From Piscicola geometra (lineage: Eukaryota > Annelida > Clitellata > Hirudinida > Piscicolidae), in the NCBI GenBank assembly GCA_943735955.1, contig OX030969.1:2478587-2542586 (forward strand): a DNA stretch of 64,000 bases, written 5' to 3'. Each line of letters begins with the position of its first letter. The first letter of the stretch is position 1. Positions 14,311-26,075 of this stretch are shown one piece after another. Below the pieces are notes generated by a model. The model was given only the letters and a program-made list of their open reading frames with translations. It made no database searches and was not told where the DNA came from. A program made the translations under genes and the position numbers.

Positions 14311-14737
14311 ATCTTGTCCAGAGTTTTTTCCGATATCCGACAGCGGTGTTCACAATTAAAGAACGAGTAAAACCACAAACTTTAAATGTAATTAGTTGGA
14401 AAATATGGAAAACTTCAACTGTATTGCCTTTTTTCAGTCTAAAATTCATATTTTAAAAACGGGATAACTAAAATAATTTAGTCAAAGTATTTATTTGGCA
14501 ACTGAAATATTTAAGTTAAACTGTCATTTTAACTAAACTATATTTTTTTTTAGACTATGCAGGAAACTGCAAAAAAATAGTTGAACTATTTAGTTAAACT
14601 ATGCCCATCACTGGATCTACATCTTACAATGTCAGTTATTTTTGAAAAAGATTTAATTATAGACTGTTAATTACTATCGTTTGTATTGACTGACGTCAAA
14701 AAATTTTTTTCTGAAGACATAATTAAACTCTCTAGAA

Positions 14738-16988
14738 CTGGGGTGCACAACCTTATTCAGCCTGAGGGCCAAAATTACTGAGTCCCTGGGCGCCAAGGGC
14801 CGCATCAGCATGCACGTAGATGACACAATAAAACAACTCAAAGAATGCAAATTTTTAATGAATGTCATAAAAAATAACGTTATTTAAACATGTATGAATA
14901 ACTAAATGTAAAAAACTCAAAGAATGCAAGTTTTTAATGAATGTCATGAAAAATAACGTTGTTTAAACATGTATATATAACTAAATTTTAGTATTTTGAT
15001 GAGAAGGTTAAGCCTGAATGGTTGCAACAAAATTGTCAATATTGGGTTCGAGTTCTGTTGTTGCAAGCCTCAAAATCGAACAAAGATTATCATCAGAAAA
15101 AGATGATCTCAGTTTATTTTTATTTGTGTTCATGACTAAAAACGTTTGTTCACACACGTATGTGCTGCCAAATTCAGACAGGATTCAGCAAGCCAAATCT
15201 TTGACCGCTCCATATTTAACTGAACTTAGACTTCCATAAAAAGTTAAAATGGAGTTATGCTGAAACGCAGACTAATTCTGGTGAACATTGAAGATCAATG
15301 ACTTCTAACTGACATTGCTCAGGTACGGATTCTACAGCACAAGAGAAAGGATCACGGATGAAGTTCAACAAATCCTTAAGCTCCCTGAATGCATCAAAAG
15401 GTTCATTAAATTCCTTTAGTAACGCTTCACAACTGTCGTGGTATTTATTAAAGTCACACTGGTATTCCTTTTCAAAATCTGAACAAATAGGAAAATGACA
15501 TAAATTACCAGATTGTAGGTTCGAACAAAACAGCCGTAGCTTCAAGGTGAATGACAGCAGCTCTTGGTACATATCAAAGATGTAGTTATCTTTGCCTTGA
15601 AGACGCAGATTCAATTTATTTAAGTGTTCTGTTATTTCTGTCAAAAATGCTAAGTCTGCCAACCACTGTTTGTCTGTGAAAACAGCTGTGTCTTTGCCTT
15701 TGGTAACAAGGAATTCACAGATTTCCTTTCGTAACTCAACAAACCTAGTTAGAACTTTTCCTCGACTCAACCACCTTACATCAGTGTGATAGCGTATGTC
15801 ACGATATTCTGACTCAATGTTTTCAAGAAATGATCTGAATTGTCGATGGTTAAGTTTTTTTGCTCGTATGAAGTCCATTGATTTAAAAACAAATTGCATA
15901 ACATTATCAAAATTAATTACTCATGTACACAGTCCTCTTGATGTATGATGCAGTGGTATGCGTGGATGGTGTCTGTTGGGATTCCCAAGTCTCGCAAATG
16001 TGATCGCAGATGAGCAACAAATCCTAATTCTTTACCAGTCATGGCGGGTCACCGTCAGTAGTAACACTACAGAGCTTTTGCCATTGAACGTTAAGGTTTT
16101 CACTCGTCCAAAAATATCTGCACCAGTCGTACGTCCCCATAGTGAGGCCATTCCTGCTAATTCTTGAGTTAATTTACAGTTCTCATCCACTGCACGAACA
16201 AAAACCAAAAGCTGTGCTGTGTCAACGTTATCCGTGCTCTCATCTAAGGCAATTGAAAAATACTTGCAAATGGCAAGCTTGTCACGCAACTGTTCACAAA
16301 CGTCGTTGGATAAATCAACCACCCGGTGCTGGATAGTCATCCGTGACAATGGCACTTTGTTGAACATGTCTGTTTTTTCAAGACAGGCTTCTTTGCAAAT
16401 GGCTTGCATGCAGTTTTTGACAAAATCACCATCAGTAAATGGTCGAGACGATCGCGCAATAATCTGTGCTACGGCACAATCGGCACGAACAAAAGTCTTA
16501 TTTTCATTAACTTTTTTTGTAAAAATTTTTTTTGCTTAGATGACAATCTTTTTACAAGTTGATCAATTTTATTTTTTCTAGCTTCGCCTTTCACATCATC
16601 AACGTAGCAGCGTGTTTGGTTTCATAATGTCTTTTGCAATTGTAGTCCTTCATTTACTTTACTCGCGACAAATTAAGCACAAAGCTGTTTCGTTGAAATG
16701 CTGCATAAAATATTTTTTTAACAATTTTTCATTAAACTTACGATTTTATGCTTCAATTTTACGCTTTGACATTCTTACTAAATTAAAACAACCAGCGCGC
16801 AAACTCAATTTTCGTTCGTTGTTGTCGTTTCAAGTGTTTTATATTAGGGATGTGCGAACAGTACTATTAAAAAGAGATGGGCAGGTGCATCGATTTAAAA
16901 TTCTGTAAGGGCCACAAATAGCCAAAATGTACTAGTTGTCTAGGGGCCGCATCAAACGGGCCGGTGGGCCACGGGTTGTGCACCTCTG
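14738..16988 (-). mobile_element. hAT element (Charlie8/GTF2IRD2-like)
   Basis: Terminal repeats CTGGGGTGCACAACC and, reversed, CAGAGGTGCACAACC. Flanked by a perfect 8-bp target duplication CTCTAGAA at 14,730-14,737 and 16,989-16,996. Carries a broken minus-strand transposase. Confidence 0.92.
15255..16640 (-). pseudogene. hAT transposase of the GTF2IRD2/ZBED5 group, broken
   Basis: Read on the minus strand: a zinc-finger remnant KDYNCKRHYETKHA near 16,620, then IALDESTDNVDTAQLLVFVR (16,100-16,300) with the first catalytic Asp, then a frameshift, and RYHTDVRWLSRGKVLTRFVE (15,255-15,899). The C-terminal dimerisation region is missing after 15,255. Frameshifts and lost segments make it inactive. 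Confidence 0.8.
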
Positions 16989-17279
16989 CTCTAGAACGGC
17001 GGCTGGGGTATATTTTGACCTCAAAGTCTGTTTTGAATAAATACAGGAAAGGATAGGATACACATATAGTAAAAAAAAGTTGAGACATCTTCTACATTTT
17101 CAAGATAATTATAAAAGGCATAATTAAACCATTATTATGTGACTTTTATCATCAGTAATCATTCTTATATACTTTACTTCTGTTGGGTAAAAAGATCGAC
17201 TGATTTTGTCTCTGTTGTAAAATAATATATTGCATGTGAAATCGCCCATTCCTACTACTTCTTTTATGAAAAATAAAAG

Positions 17280-17754
17280 GTCGAGCACATGATTCAGCGC
17301 AGAAGAAGCTAAAGAACTAATCTTTTAAGAAAGCAGCGATGAAAGCAGTGGGGATAATCGCATGAGTGACTATGAAGTAGCTAGCAGCGAGTAATATTTT
17401 TGAAGAAGTGACGGCCAAAAATATATTTCCAGTGATCACATCAAATACTGTATGCCAAGTACAAGTAATACAAATCAGAGCAAAAATGCTGATAGTAGCA
17501 ATGACGACAAGGGGTTGTCTTCAAATGTTTATATCAATGACGATTCTGATGATGGAGCAGCGACAAATAGTAAATGTGGTACTCTAATGTCGAAATGTGG
17601 AAATAAAAGAAAATATCCAGCTGATGCCTAAAGTTTGGTCATGAAAAGGGTTCGGGGTCAACGCTGTTCAAGATCTAGTGGGAAAAAAAGAGATTGATTG
17701 CAGAAAACATTTAAAATTTACATGCTTTAGTTGTACAGAAAAGTTACATTATTG
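17280..17754 (+). pseudogene. Decayed acidic Ser-rich coding scrap, unknown
   Basis: Translates, with stops, to acidic Ser/Asp-rich segments such as NADSSNDDKGLSSNVYINDD, ending in KFTCFSCTEKLHYC, which looks like a zinc-binding Cys cluster, immediately before the hAT insertion at 17,755. No family recognised; it resembles the acidic N-terminus plus Cys cluster of a transposase, but that is a guess. Confidence 0.3.
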
Positions 17755-18216
17755 CAGGGTTTCCCAACCGGTGGGGCCGGCCTCCCTTAGGGAGGCCAAA
17801 TGATCTTTTAGGGGAGGCCAACTAAGGTGTTCTATTTACATGTATTTTATAATTTTATATAATTTTATAAAGTTTTGTTAAATCAAAAAATTTTAATTAT
17901 GCTAAAAACGATTTTTTGAATCTTATATGAAAATTGTTTTTGCGTAACGGCTTTCCATATTGTATTTATTTGAATAATGATTTGCACATTTCTGTTTTCA
18001 TAAATCCCTCATTTCCTTTCTGTCGCGTTTTTTGAGATACCCTGTATGGGTTTCTTTTTCAATAAAATAAATAAAATAAGACAATTAATTGAATAAATTA
18101 ACTATAAAAATTGGTCTGCTGTTTTTAACATAACTGGTAATTTATATTTGTGATTTTTTTAATTATTTCAGTTCCTTTTAAAATATGTGTTTTTTTATTA
18201 TTTTCAGTTTTCAATA

Positions 18217-20004
18217 ATGTCGAAAAAACGTTGCTATGACAAAACCTACGTTGCGTTTGGATTCACGACTATTACTGAAAAAGATAGCACTGAAAAGCCA
18301 CAATGTTTCTTATGCGGAGCAGTATATTGTAATGATAGAATGAGACCAGCAAAGTTACGCCACCACTTAGAAACCAAACATCCTGGAAATGTCAACGACA
18401 ACCTGGATACCTTCAAACTGAAGCGAGCTAGAGTTCAAGCCACTGGAACATTGAAAAATGTTGGATTTGCTCAACCAAAGAAACCACTTCTTGAGGCTTC
18501 TTACAAAGTTGCCTATATGATTGCCAAAAAAAGAAAACCACATACAATTGGAGAAACCTTAATAAAACCCTGTGCACTTGAAATGGTGGAGTTAATTCTT
18601 GGAAAAAAAGAAAGAAAACAGGTTGAAGAAATTCCACTTTCTAATAATGTTATTTGTTCCAGAATAGCAGATCTTTCAACAGATATTTTGGACCAAGTTA
18701 TGTCAGAACTGAAAAGTAGTCCTTTTAATTTTGGTATGCAACTTGATGAAAACACAGATGTATCAATGTGTTGCCAGCTTTTAGTGTATGTTCGTTATGT
18801 ATGTAATTTTAAAATTAAAGAAGAATTTTTATTTTGCCAACCACTTCAGACAACTAGTAAAGCTGCAGATGTTTTTCAAATTATTGCAACTTTCTTTGAA
18901 AGAAATGAATTTAGTTGGTTGACAAAGTTACATTCAGTCTGTACTGATGGAGCACCAAGTATGTTGGGTAACAAATCTGGATTGGCTGCCTTAATCAAAG
19001 TTAATTCTCCACAGACACTTGTAACTCATTGCATGCTCCATCGCCATGCTCTAGCTGTGAAGACATTACCAGCAAAGCTTCAGTCTGTCATGTCTACAGT
19101 GATCAAAATAGTCAATTTTATACGATCAAGAGCAGTAAACCATCGTTTATTCAAAGTTTTATGCCAAGAACTTGGTTCTGAATACGATGTCTTGCTATAT
19201 TACACAGAAGTCAGGTGGTTAAGCAAAGGAAAGGTATTTTCAAGACTAATGGACCTGAAAGATGAGGTGTCTTCATTTTTGCAAGAAAAAGAAAAAACGT
19301 TAGCAGGTGACTTTGAGAAGACTGATTTCATAGTTAATATGGCATATTTAGCTGATCTGTTCACACTCTTAAATGAATTTAATCTTTGTTTGCAAGAACC
19401 AGAAATGACAATAATCGACGCCAATGAACAATTATTAGGATTTTTAAATAAGCTCTCATTGTACAAAAGAAGAGTAGAAGCTGAAAACCTTGCAAATTTT
19501 CCATACCTAGCTGATGTTATAAGTAGCAGTGGAAACAAATCAATGCCTGTTGAAATAAAAAAAGAAATTATACAACATATCACAACTCTCCAACTATTAT
19601 TTGAGCGTTTTTTTTATACTAAAAATTTGGAAAATAGTCTTTGGATACGAAATCCGTTCATTATTGGCTTGGATAGTGTTGCTGATGAAGAAGAAATAAA
19701 GGAGGATTTAATTGATCTTCGATCAAAAGAGTTGGTAAAAGCTGAATTAAATTCCAAAGGATTGGCAGAGTTTTGGTGCAGTCTGAAAGAAATATACCCA
19801 AATTTATTTAAAAAAGCCATGGCAGCTCTGATTCCATTTTCGACCACCTACTTATGTGAAAAAGGGTTTTCTACATTAGTATCTATCAAGACTAAAGATA
19901 GAAATAGATTGGATGCCTCGAATGATATGAGGGTATCTCTTTCTAATACAGAACCTCGACTTCATCTTCTCTGTGATGGAAAACAGCAACAATCATCTCA
20001 TTAA
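18217..20004 (+). CDS. hAT transposase, ZBED5/FAM200-like, intact
   Basis: An uninterrupted 595-residue frame from the Met in MSKKRCYDKTY (an in-frame ATG 30 bp upstream gives a less likely hydrophobic leader). It encodes a hAT-superfamily cut-and-paste transposase. In order: a BED-type zinc finger (CFLCG...KLRHHLETKHP), LDENTDVSMCCQLLVYVRY with the first catalytic Asp, CTDGAPSMLG with the second, HCMLHRHAL, RWLSKGKVFSRLM, and the C-terminal dimerisation segment EKGFSTLVSIKTKDRNRLD. Length and motif order match domesticated ZBED5-type relatives in vertebrates. Lack of stops in a nested, otherwise decayed region suggests recent activity. Confidence 0.93.
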   Translation: MSKKRCYDKTYVAFGFTTITEKDSTEKPQCFLCGAVYCNDRMRPAKLRHHLETKHPGNVNDNLDTFKLKRARVQATGTLKNVGFAQPKKPLLEASYKVAYMIAKKRKPHTIGETLIKPCALEMVELILGKKERKQVEEIPLSNNVICSRIADLSTDILDQVMSELKSSPFNFGMQLDENTDVSMCCQLLVYVRYVCNFKIKEEFLFCQPLQTTSKAADVFQIIATFFERNEFSWLTKLHSVCTDGAPSMLGNKSGLAALIKVNSPQTLVTHCMLHRHALAVKTLPAKLQSVMSTVIKIVNFIRSRAVNHRLFKVLCQELGSEYDVLLYYTEVRWLSKGKVFSRLMDLKDEVSSFLQEKEKTLAGDFEKTDFIVNMAYLADLFTLLNEFNLCLQEPEMTIIDANEQLLGFLNKLSLYKRRVEAENLANFPYLADVISSSGNKSMPVEIKKEIIQHITTLQLLFERFFYTKNLENSLWIRNPFIIGLDSVADEEEIKEDLIDLRSKELVKAELNSKGLAEFWCSLKEIYPNLFKKAMAALIPFSTTYLCEKGFSTLVSIKTKDRNRLDASNDMRVSLSNTEPRLHLLCDGKQQQSSH

Positions 20005-20029
20005 GCTTCAATAACACTCAATTGTGATT

Positions 20030-20640
20030 ACCCAGGCCATCACCTTGTTCAGTCATCAAATGATAATCTTATAAAACTTCACTGGCTTCTCATAGATTTT
20101 CGAATATCCTTTAAAATAGCCATCACTACATTCAAAATTCTTCAAACTTCAATACCGTCATATCTCAGCAAACTCATAACTAACAAAACATCAAACAAAC
20201 AACTGCGTTCATCTTCATCTCTTCTCCTCAACCAAGAATCCACTACAAACAACATCTCAAAAAGAGCATTCCGTCACGCAGCTCCAACAACTTAGAAATC
20301 CCTTCCACCTGCACTTCGCAACATCAACCGATTTTCGACTTTCAAAGCCAAACTGAAAACTCATTATTTTAACTTAGCTTATCATTTTGGCTTGCGTTTA
20401 TAACGTGTACGCCATTTTGAATGTTTAGTTTATTTTCCTAATTTTAGCGTATATACGTGTTCTTTATAAATTTTATTTCAATAGAAAGTTTTATAATTTT
20501 AGTTTACGCATTTTTTTATAATTTTCAACTTTCTCCGTTTTATATTCTAATAATCATATCGCTATCGTGATTAGCACATAGTTTTGACCTAACTCAATAT
20601 AATAAAAGTCAACTTTTATAACGTTCTAAAGTTCTAATAA
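20030..20640 (+). pseudogene. CR1/Rex1-like LINE 3' fragment
   Basis: Translates to LIKLHWLLIDFRISFKI, IPSYLSKLI, then RAFRHAAPTT, a stop, KSLPPALRNI and FKAKLKTHYF, the C-terminal end of a CR1-type RT ORF. It differs from the intact LINE starting 30 bp downstream, so it is an older truncated insertion. Related C-terminal pieces are at 29,700-30,040 and 63,587-64,000. Confidence 0.7.
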
Positions 20641-23600
20641 CTATTTAATTATTACCTAAATATACTTCTATGCTTAAATATTCCTCTAATCAGCTTTACA
20701 ATTTGCAATTCTCCCCTTCATCAACTCACATCGTTAGATCCACTAGGAAAATTCTCTTTAAGAATAACATTTGGAATCCTGATCATCCTCGACCTATTTC
20801 AACAATAATCTCTAGTCGTCAACAAGCTGAACCCTTCAGCTGTAACCTTAACAGATCCAATACCAGCATCCTCATCAATATTCCCTTAACTACATTTAAA
20901 AACCCACCTAGGACCAAAAATGTGTATCATCCTCCTTCCATCTACATCCTCAACATCACCAGCATCGTCAAACCTCATGCCATTGAACACCTTCGCTGTG
21001 ATGTTTTTCATCTTCATCCAGACATCATCATCATCACCGAGACATGGCTCAAGCCCCACCACAGCGATGCACTTGTGGCAATCAAGGGCTATGTGTGCTT
21101 TAGGCACGACCGCATCGCCAGGCGAGGGGGAGGGGTCATGATCTACATCAAACAAGACATCCCCACTCATATTATAACCCCATCACCTCCGAATAATGAC
21201 AATGCACTTGAGGTACTATGCCTCAAGTGCATATTCAACAACATCCCCCACCACATATGCGGCATCTATCACCCTCCAAAACATACTTACCTAGAGTCCA
21301 CCTTGATGGACTACATTGATGAGTTGTCCAATTCCATGTTGGACAATGACTCTAGGTTCATCATTGGTGGTGACTTCAACCAACTGTCACACCAAAAAAT
21401 TCTACACACTGGCCTCCAAACTATCTTCTACGGCCCCACTCACCTAGGACACAACCTTGACCGTGTGTATGGATCCAACATTAACAACAACCTCTACATC
21501 TCACAAACATACATCTCTCACACCACCACCAAACACCTTGGTGTGTCCATTCATCCCTTAATAAACAAAAATACATCTAATAAACCCATCACCCGTCAAA
21601 CCCATACATTTCGTCGACGTCATCCATCCCAACATAAAACTTGCCTCGACTCCTTTTCAGCCACAGACTTAACAATCAACTTAGACAACTTACCTGACTC
21701 CATCGATTTCTTTTATAATACCCTTACTACTATTCTTGATAATAACTACCCTACTAAGTCCATCACCACTAGGTCATCTGACCCACCATTCATCAGCCCT
21801 TTCATCAAATCTCTTCTTCGCATGAAAAATCACCACATGCGCAAGGGTCATCATCAACTAGCCGCATCCATCACCATTCGTATCAAAAACATAATCATCA
21901 ACACCAATCACTCCACATTGAAGAATTGTAGGCGTGGTAGCAAAGCCATGTGGAAAACAGTAAACCTACTCAGAGGCAAGGGAGCTCCATCTCTATCGTC
22001 AAATCGATCTTCTACCTTGAATTCGGATTCCCTCAACAATTACTTTGCTTCCACGTCTACAATCCCATCCTATGTCCATCCTCCATTTAAATCAACAGCA
22101 CTGTATACTCAAGACCATGTTAACCCTATCACCATATTTAATCTTCTCACCATAAAATGCCCAACTGGTACCGGCTCCGATGGCTTGCCACAATGGTATC
22201 TCCAACTAATTGCACCCATAATCAGTACTCCACTTTCCATCATCTTCAACAATTGCATTAACACTTCTTATTTTCCTCTTCAGTGGAAATCCAGCATTAT
22301 TCATCCCATCCCCAAAACTAAACATCCAATATCGCCTCAAGACTTTCGCCCCATTTCAGTCACTCCAATATTATCACGCCTTCTCGAAAAAATCATAGTT
22401 TCTCAATATATATACCCTTGCTTCAATCACCCATCAGTAATACCTATTCTTAAAGATCAATTCGCCTTTCGCCCATCAGGTTCTCCCACTTCTGCCATAA
22501 TTGCTATCACGTCTACCATCACTTCACTTCTCAAAACTAATAGTCATGTTCACCTTATTGCTCTTGACTTTACTAAAGCCTTTGACACTCTTGATCACCA
22601 TACCCTCGCCTCCAATCTTGCACTTCTTCCTCTTGATGACAACATATATAACCTTCTCATTTCATTCCTTTCCAACCGATCACATTCCACCATTTATTTA
22701 AATCAACTTTCTAGTATCCTTCCCATCAACTCTAGCGTGGTCCAAGGCTCAGTTCTTGGTCCATCTACCTTTATAATCAACGCCTCTTCACTTCAACCCT
22801 ATCACCCTTCTAATTATATTTTAAAATTCGCTGACGACACCTATCTCATTATTCCATCATCTAACACCCACACCATCCAATCAGAGCTTGAATCCCTCTC
22901 TAAGTGGGCCAAGCTCAGTAATCTCTCACTCAACCTCAAAAAATCATTTGAACTCATAGTCCATAATAGTTATAAACGCATCACACCACCAGCTTTACAC
23001 CCTTCCATTCAACGCACTAACAAACTCACTATCTTAGGTATCACATTCACTGACACCCTTAACATTTCACCACACATAGATCACATTATCAATAAATGCT
23101 TTCAAACTTTTCATGCCATCAAAACAATCCGTTCCCATGGACTCTTTGGTGCCAAACTCTTTGACATCACTGAGTCCCTCATCATCTCTCACCTTAAGTA
23201 TGCAGCTCCTTCTTGGTCTGGTTTTGCTAATCAGCCACACATTAAGCAACTCCAGTCCCTAATTAATAAACTCATAAGACTTAACTACCTTCCCTCTTTC
23301 TACCCATCTATCACTTCTATGTTTACCACTTTAGACACCAAATTATTCTTTAAAATATCTAATAACTCTGACCACGTTCTTCACAATTTCTTACCCCCCC
23401 TTAAAAAATCTACTCATAACTTAAGACCCCGTAAACACAATTTTAATATCCCTATATATACTACGCTTGAAAGTAAAACATTCCTCCCTCGTCATCTTAA
23501 ATCTCACATTCTATAGTTTACATTTATATTTATATTATCATCTCTGATTCTTATTACTTATTTATCTACTTAATTATTATTACCTATTCACCATATCCTT

Positions 23601-23740
23601 TGTCTTGTAGTATTTTTTTTTTAAACCATTATCATTAGCATCAGTATCCTATAATTATCTACTATTATCTTATGCAACATGTAACATGGCCTGCGTCTGT
23701 CAAACCGTGATTAATAAAGACAATAAAAAAAATAAAATAA
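20641..23740 (+). mobile_element. CR1-like LINE, near full length, nested in hAT
   Basis: Contains an intact EN-RT ORF and ends with AACATGGCCTGCGTCTGTCA...AATAAAGACAATAAAA. No separate ORF1 was found upstream, so the 5' end may be truncated or the element may be ORF2-only. It sits within the hAT at 17,755-24,051, so it arrived later. Confidence 0.88.
20670..23516 (+). CDS. LINE ORF2: endonuclease-reverse transcriptase, intact
   Basis: 948 residues without a stop. Residues about 90-290 form an APE-type endonuclease: IIITETWLKPHHSD, ARRGGGVMIYI, HICGIYHPP and FIIGGDFN. Residues about 480-760 form the reverse transcriptase: WKSSIIHPIPKTKH, DFRPISVTPILSRLLEKII, ALDFTKAFDTLDHHTL (first catalytic Asp), SSVVQGSVLGPS and KFADDTYLI (catalytic Asp pair), followed by the thumb. 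The C-terminal part has LKSHIL at the end. It nicks target DNA and copies its own RNA. CR1/L2-like by motif style. The Met is the first in frame and leaves a long N-terminal leader, so the true start could be later. Confidence 0.92.
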   Translation: MLKYSSNQLYNLQFSPSSTHIVRSTRKILFKNNIWNPDHPRPISTIISSRQQAEPFSCNLNRSNTSILINIPLTTFKNPPRTKNVYHPPSIYILNITSIVKPHAIEHLRCDVFHLHPDIIIITETWLKPHHSDALVAIKGYVCFRHDRIARRGGGVMIYIKQDIPTHIITPSPPNNDNALEVLCLKCIFNNIPHHICGIYHPPKHTYLESTLMDYIDELSNSMLDNDSRFIIGGDFNQLSHQKILHTGLQTIFYGPTHLGHNLDRVYGSNINNNLYISQTYISHTTTKHLGVSIHPLINKNTSNKPITRQTHTFRRRHPSQHKTCLDSFSATDLTINLDNLPDSIDFFYNTLTTILDNNYPTKSITTRSSDPPFISPFIKSLLRMKNHHMRKGHHQLAASITIRIKNIIINTNHSTLKNCRRGSKAMWKTVNLLRGKGAPSLSSNRSSTLNSDSLNNYFASTSTIPSYVHPPFKSTALYTQDHVNPITIFNLLTIKCPTGTGSDGLPQWYLQLIAPIISTPLSIIFNNCINTSYFPLQWKSSIIHPIPKTKHPISPQDFRPISVTPILSRLLEKIIVSQYIYPCFNHPSVIPILKDQFAFRPSGSPTSAIIAITSTITSLLKTNSHVHLIALDFTKAFDTLDHHTLASNLALLPLDDNIYNLLISFLSNRSHSTIYLNQLSSILPINSSVVQGSVLGPSTFIINASSLQPYHPSNYILKFADDTYLIIPSSNTHTIQSELESLSKWAKLSNLSLNLKKSFELIVHNSYKRITPPALHPSIQRTNKLTILGITFTDTLNISPHIDHIINKCFQTFHAIKTIRSHGLFGAKLFDITESLIISHLKYAAPSWSGFANQPHIKQLQSLINKLIRLNYLPSFYPSITSMFTTLDTKLFFKISNNSDHVLHNFLPPLKKSTHNLRPRKHNFNIPIYTTLESKTFLPRHLKSHIL

Positions 23741-25493
23741 AAAATTCATAATAATTACTCCATGCTACTCTTTGCTTTCCTTTTAATAACATTACTATAA
23801 TAATTATTTTTATTTCTTTATTGCATACAAAAACGACAATTATTATTATTAATAACATTTTATAAATTAAAAAACCTTACATAAACCCTACTATTATGAA
23901 CAATGCTAATTTTAATTAAATCTTTCTGAATAAAATTTTTTATAACAAATTGATGTTTTTTCTCAATTATTGACGACGGGATTTGGGGAGGCCAAGTTAC
24001 CATAAGGACTTTTTTAGGGAGGCCAACACTGAAAAAGGTTGGGAAACACTGCATTATTGAAAACATAAAAAAAACTTACTTCTAGTTTTAGAACAAAAAC
24101 TTTCAAAATTAAAACTCATGACTTATTAGGTTTATGACATTTTTGCAAATTTTTGAATCGGACATTTTTAAAAGATGATTTTTTATGTAAAAACACTTGA
24201 AAGAACTGTCATTTGAAATTTTATTTAATAAACTTACACCCAAAGTCAAAATACGGTTTTGAAATATAGTGACATAGAAAAAGTCAGATATGTTTTATTA
24301 TAATTTAATGTAATCTAATTCAAAAATAGTAATTGAATAATCTAATACAATATAATCATTTTTTTGATAAAATGAATTTCAAATTGTTTTTTCAGCCCTT
24401 TTACACTTTATTTTTTGTACGATTTTAATCGCTCTTTTCGCACAAATGTTACTTTGTTTTTGATTGCTGTTCTTTCTCGATTCAACTGTTTTAAAAAAAT
24501 TTGATGGGTTTGTTTGTGTTTGTTTAAATCGTTATTCAATTTTTCATAATTTTATTTTGTATAAAAATTGTCACTGAACCACACACCAAAGCAAGCTCCA
24601 CAAATCAATTTACATTTTTCAGCAAGCAGTTCTCGTCGATCTGGAATTAGACGAAAGGTAAGTAGAGCATATATTGCTCTAGAGTTCCACCTTGGATTTT
24701 TTATATTAGTTAAGGTTTTGAGGTTGATGAAAGGGAATTACCCATGTTCATCGTAGTATCGGAAGGCCATTCCTTATTCATATAAAAACTGCATATCGTG
24801 GCGCCATTTGATGTTTTTAAATTTTATTTTTAAATTTCTTTGTTGAAAGTCTTTTTTAAGATTTGTATAGATTTCACTAATTTCTTTAACAAAATCATGG
24901 GATAAGTTTGGAGAAGTTGTCTTTCCACTGAGAGTTTGGTCGACTGAACTTAGGACTAAATCTTATTCGTGATGTTGACACCCTATGTACTGAGGTATAG
25001 GAGTGCCTTTCTCTTCAAATTTACTTCGGATTAGAACAACAACTTCTTTTTTTTCAGTATTAACACTTTTAGTATCAAAAATTACAACTTTGATACTTCT
25101 TTAATGATTTCATATAGAGACCAACCGAAACAGATATTTTTATTTCGGCCGAAACCGAAATTATGCCGAAATTGAAATTCAATTTTCGGCCGAAACTGAA
25201 ATTAAACTGAAATTGTAATCAGATTTTCGGCCGAAACCGAAGCCAAAACCGAAATTTTTCCCAACTTATATTAAAAACAAAAAAATAGTATCCAAGGATG
25301 ACAATGCCAGTTTAATAAGTAAATCCAAACAAGTTTATAATTTTAAGCTAAAAAATAAAAGTTGTTTAACAACAAAAATGGTCTACATAAGTAATTGTTT
25401 ATTGAAAATCATAAAATAGTATTGAATTATGACAATTTCTGTTTAATAATTAAATCCAAGCAAACGAATATTGTAAGCAAGAAATAACTGTTT

Positions 25494-25700
25494 TTAAACA
25501 TTTTCACCAAGAAGGTTGCTGCGAAGATCTGCGTAGATTTGCCCTACAGAACTAAATAGTTGCTCGCTAGCCACACTTGTTAGGGGTGCAGATAAGTATT
25601 TTCGAGCAGCAGGCTCAAGACATGAATATTGACTGCAATGCCAATACGCAAAAATATTGGATGTTCTGTTGATTCTAGGCTCTTCAAGATACGCCTGCAT
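25494..25700 (-). pseudogene. hAT transposase C-terminal dimerisation domain
   Basis: A 68-codon frame with YLSAPLTSVASEQLFSSVGQ then IYADLRSNLLGENV, the hAT C-terminal hATC signature. The catalytic part is absent, so this is an internally deleted element. It identifies the whole GGCCGAAACC repeat family as hAT. Confidence 0.85.
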
Positions 25701-25954
25701 TTATTTTTGAATTAATGAATGGAAGCCAAATCTTCTCAGGCTTTCGATTCATATACACTGTTTATCTAAGCTAGGATATCTAGAATTCCAAATGCTTGTA
25801 CATGTCATTCGAACAATTAGTCTAATGACACCCATAAATCAATCGACCATAATAACTAATAAATATATAATAGAGATGAGAATCGAACCCAAAGTTAATA
25901 GATCGAGTTGATTGAGGATATACAGATACTTACTTTTGACAATAAAAAATTTTT

Positions 25955-26075
25955 AAAAAAATGTTTGTAAAAATAATTTATAAAAAAATGTTTTAAAAAT
26001 AATTTATAAAAAAATGTTTTAAAAATAATTTATAAAAAAATGTTTTAAAAATAATTTATAAAAAAATGTTTTGTT
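25955..26075. repeat. 26-bp AT-rich tandem repeat
   Basis: About five copies of a unit close to AAAAAAATGTTTTAAAAATA plus ATTTAT, inside the hAT element; accounts for its extra length compared with its ~1.09-kb relatives. Confidence 0.9.

Larger units (their letters stand above)
7667..14614. mobile_element. hAT-like MITE split by nested insertions
   Basis: The left end, TGATGGGCAACTAACTAAAT, and the right end, whose reverse complement is CAGTGATGGGCATAGTTTAA, belong to the same short family as the intact MITE at 33,113-33,436. About 100 bp and 200 bp of the element survive on either side of the LINE copy. The left end is repeated at 8,738 by the tandem duplication. No matching target duplication was recognised. 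Confidence 0.5.
17755..24051 (+). mobile_element. hAT element with intact transposase, containing nested LINEs
   Basis: Terminal repeats CAGGGTTTCCCAACC and, reversed, CAGTGTTTCCCAACC; perfect 8-bp target duplication CATTATTG at 17,747-17,754 and 24,052-24,059. The subterminal GGCCTCCCTTAGGGAGGCC is palindromic. About 3.7 kb of LINE sequence (20,030-23,740) lies between the transposase and the right end, so the element itself is about 2.6 kb. Confidence 0.93.

Noticed and set aside
18428..19847. Minus-strand frames opposite the hAT transposase
   Set aside because: Shadows of the plus-strand coding sequence.
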